The position numbers were made by a program, and so were the translations under genes. The notes below the pieces were generated by a model. The model searched no databases, was not told where the DNA came from, and saw only the letters and a program-made list of their open reading frames with translations. Shown here in pieces: positions 62,477 to 64,000 of a stretch of DNA of 64,000 nucleotides; the first letter of the stretch is position 1, and every line of letters starts with the position of its first letter. This DNA is from Notospermus geniculatus (taxonomy: Eukaryota; Nemertea; Pilidiophora; Heteronemertea; Lineidae), in contig NMRB01001086.1 of NCBI GenBank assembly GCA_002633025.1, positions 138,964-202,963 of the forward strand, given 5' to 3'.

Positions 62477-64000
62477 ATTCTTGAAGCAAAGACATCTACA
62501 AGCATTGGTTAGATATTGAAAAACGATAGTGAAAAATTGGAAGTTTCCATGCTATGTGTCAGTATTACATCTGATTGTCATGATTATGCTATGACAAAAA
62601 AGGGGGAGTTTAAGAAGAAAAATCTCAGAACGGAACCCCAGTCATATTAATTTGCTGACACATGTGGATTATTGTGAAAATGATTACAACTTATTTTAAC
62701 CAGAACAGCTTGCACTCCAGATACATCTGGCTGTAAATTTGTGTACATTTCGGCCAACGAGGGTGAAATCAATTTTGTGGTGAACCGGGGACGAAGTCCT
62801 TGTAACTTCTTGTATATAATTTCAGTATCAGAACTAGCCACTAGGTGGTGCTTTAAGAATGAGATGTGGCACTGTTTAGTTCATATTTAAACCTGAGGTT
62901 CATGAGATTAATGCATGGTTGTACATGTAATTCTGTAATGCACAGTAAGGTTGTGCTGATTAGTGCCTGAATAGTCCAGAATGAGGATTTTAAGTTTGAG
63001 GGGTCTTTGGGAACAAGTCCATGAAATTTTTGTATGCCCACTGGTAGACGTGTTAAATGACCGTGATAAATTCAGTTAAAAGGTACCGATGTTATCATAG
63101 ACTGTGAAGTCCTTCTTCAGTGAACGTTTATNGACAAAGTCCTTATAATTTCTTGTATATAATTTCAGTATCAGAACTAGCCACTAGGTGGTGCTTTAAG
63201 AATGAGATGTGGCACTGTTTAGTTCATATTTAGACCTGAGGTTCATGAGATTAATGCATGGTTGTACATGTAATTCTGTAATGCACAGTAAGGTTGTGCT
63301 GATTAGTGCCTGAATAGTCCAGAATGAGGATTTTAAGTTTGAGGGGTCTTTGGGAACAAGTCCATGAAATTTTTGTATGCCCACTGGTAGACGTGTTAAA
63401 ATGACCGTGATAAATTCAGTTAAAAGGTACCGATGTTATCATAGACTGTGAAGTCCTTCTTCAGTGAACGTTTATGACTAAGTACATTTTGGGAACAAAA
63501 CATTTCTCGTCTGTTTGCCCCTGTTATTTTTCTACAGTTACGTTGTGACAAAAAATGTTGTAGGAGTAGGGGTCCAAATCCTTTTTTCGGGGGTCATTCT
63601 ACGAGGGTTCTGCAGGTTATTTTCGGTTTTTGAACTGTTGATTGTTGACGATGGTGTAGGCATTGTGCATTCTAGTTAGTAAATGGTATGACCACTAGGT
63701 GTCTCTAATGTTGTTGTTAAAAGTCGCTAGGTCATGTTGGTTTAGTCCTTGAAGTGTTTGCTGGAAACACTGCCCCAGTGTCGACTTAGCTTGCTCCCTG
63801 ATGGCAGAACACATGATTTTCAAGGGACTTCACCATTTCTCGTATGTCATAGGGTTGTTGTCAAAAGTCGTTATAGTCAAATGCAGTCAACACTGACAGA
63901 TTTTGCAAGAGAATTGTATTTGTGGTGTAATTTCTGTCAATGGTGAGTCTGTGGAAAAATATTCAGCAAGATTTCTGTGCTTGTACATGTACATGTTGTC
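62477..64000 (+). other. 3'UTR and/or downstream sequence of the L1-family gene
   Basis: Follows the stop codon without further coding signal. I see no AATAAA that clearly marks the end. The segment 62790-63131 is repeated at 63133-63475 around an N, so part of this length is probably an assembly overlap. Confidence 0.5.
62790..63475. repeat. Duplicated 3' segment around a gap, probable contig overlap
   Basis: 62790-63131 and 63133-63475 are nearly identical and separated by a single N at 63132. Both contain GCCACTAGGTGGTGCTTTAA and CCCACTGGTAGACGTGTTAA. Offset 343 bases. Confidence 0.92.

Overview
This is a metazoan genomic window: coding sequence is cut into short exons with clean GT-AG introns, composition is AT-rich, and the introns are full of small foldback transposons, a tRNA-derived SINE and minisatellites. 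No host gene besides one is convincing. The repeat types (TACTGTAAAACGGG-type, CAGGGGC.GATCC-type and ATTCATAAA-type foldbacks, TTAA-flanked foldbacks) fit a marine bilaterian invertebrate such as a cephalochordate, ambulacrarian or mollusc. The species cannot be fixed from sequence alone.

The single recognisable gene runs on the + strand from a signal-peptide exon (ATG at 4129) to a terminal exon with a stop at 62474-62476. Fifteen core exons splice in frame: signal peptide, short linker, Ig1 (2 exons), Ig2 (2 exons), Ig3 (2), Ig4 (2), an Ig6-like domain (1), transmembrane segment, and a cytoplasmic tail ending in the L1-family ankyrin-binding motif FNEDGSFIGQY, a PPPY motif and a C-terminal STV. 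It is an L1CAM/neuroglian/neurofascin-family cell adhesion molecule. The predicted protein is only about 700 residues because no Ig5 and no fibronectin type III repeats are encoded; the last Ig exon lies 185 bp from the transmembrane exon.

The most interesting features are within this gene. (1) Two alternative exons for the second half of Ig2 (32253-32381 and 33201-33332) have the same phase, conserved flanks and divergent middles, as expected of mutually exclusive splicing. (2) A frame-preserving 27-nt microexon in the tail encodes an acidic dileucine endocytosis motif, at the place where vertebrate L1 has its RSLE endocytosis microexon. (3) A 21-nt frame-preserving microexon candidate follows it. 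(4) A skippable 60-nt exon sits between signal peptide and Ig1, the position of the vertebrate L1 YEGHHV exon.

Layout: 1-4113 upstream sequence and repeats; 4114-4535 first two exons; 4536-24845 a 20-kb intron holding a 56-bp minisatellite, foldback elements and a 3.6-3.8 kb segment present twice around an assembly gap; 24846-26322 Ig1 and first half of Ig2; 26323-40680 introns with the duplicated Ig2b exons; 40681-46368 Ig3 to the juxtamembrane tail, with a SINE and several foldbacks; 46369-62262 long intron with the microexon candidates; 62263-64000 last exon and 3' region.

Four of the six single-N gaps (2850, 18522, 42666, 63132) are flanked by near-identical sequence. These are best read as uncollapsed contig overlaps or the two haplotypes placed in tandem, so the extra copy of the Ig4 exon and the large duplication should not be counted as biology without checking.
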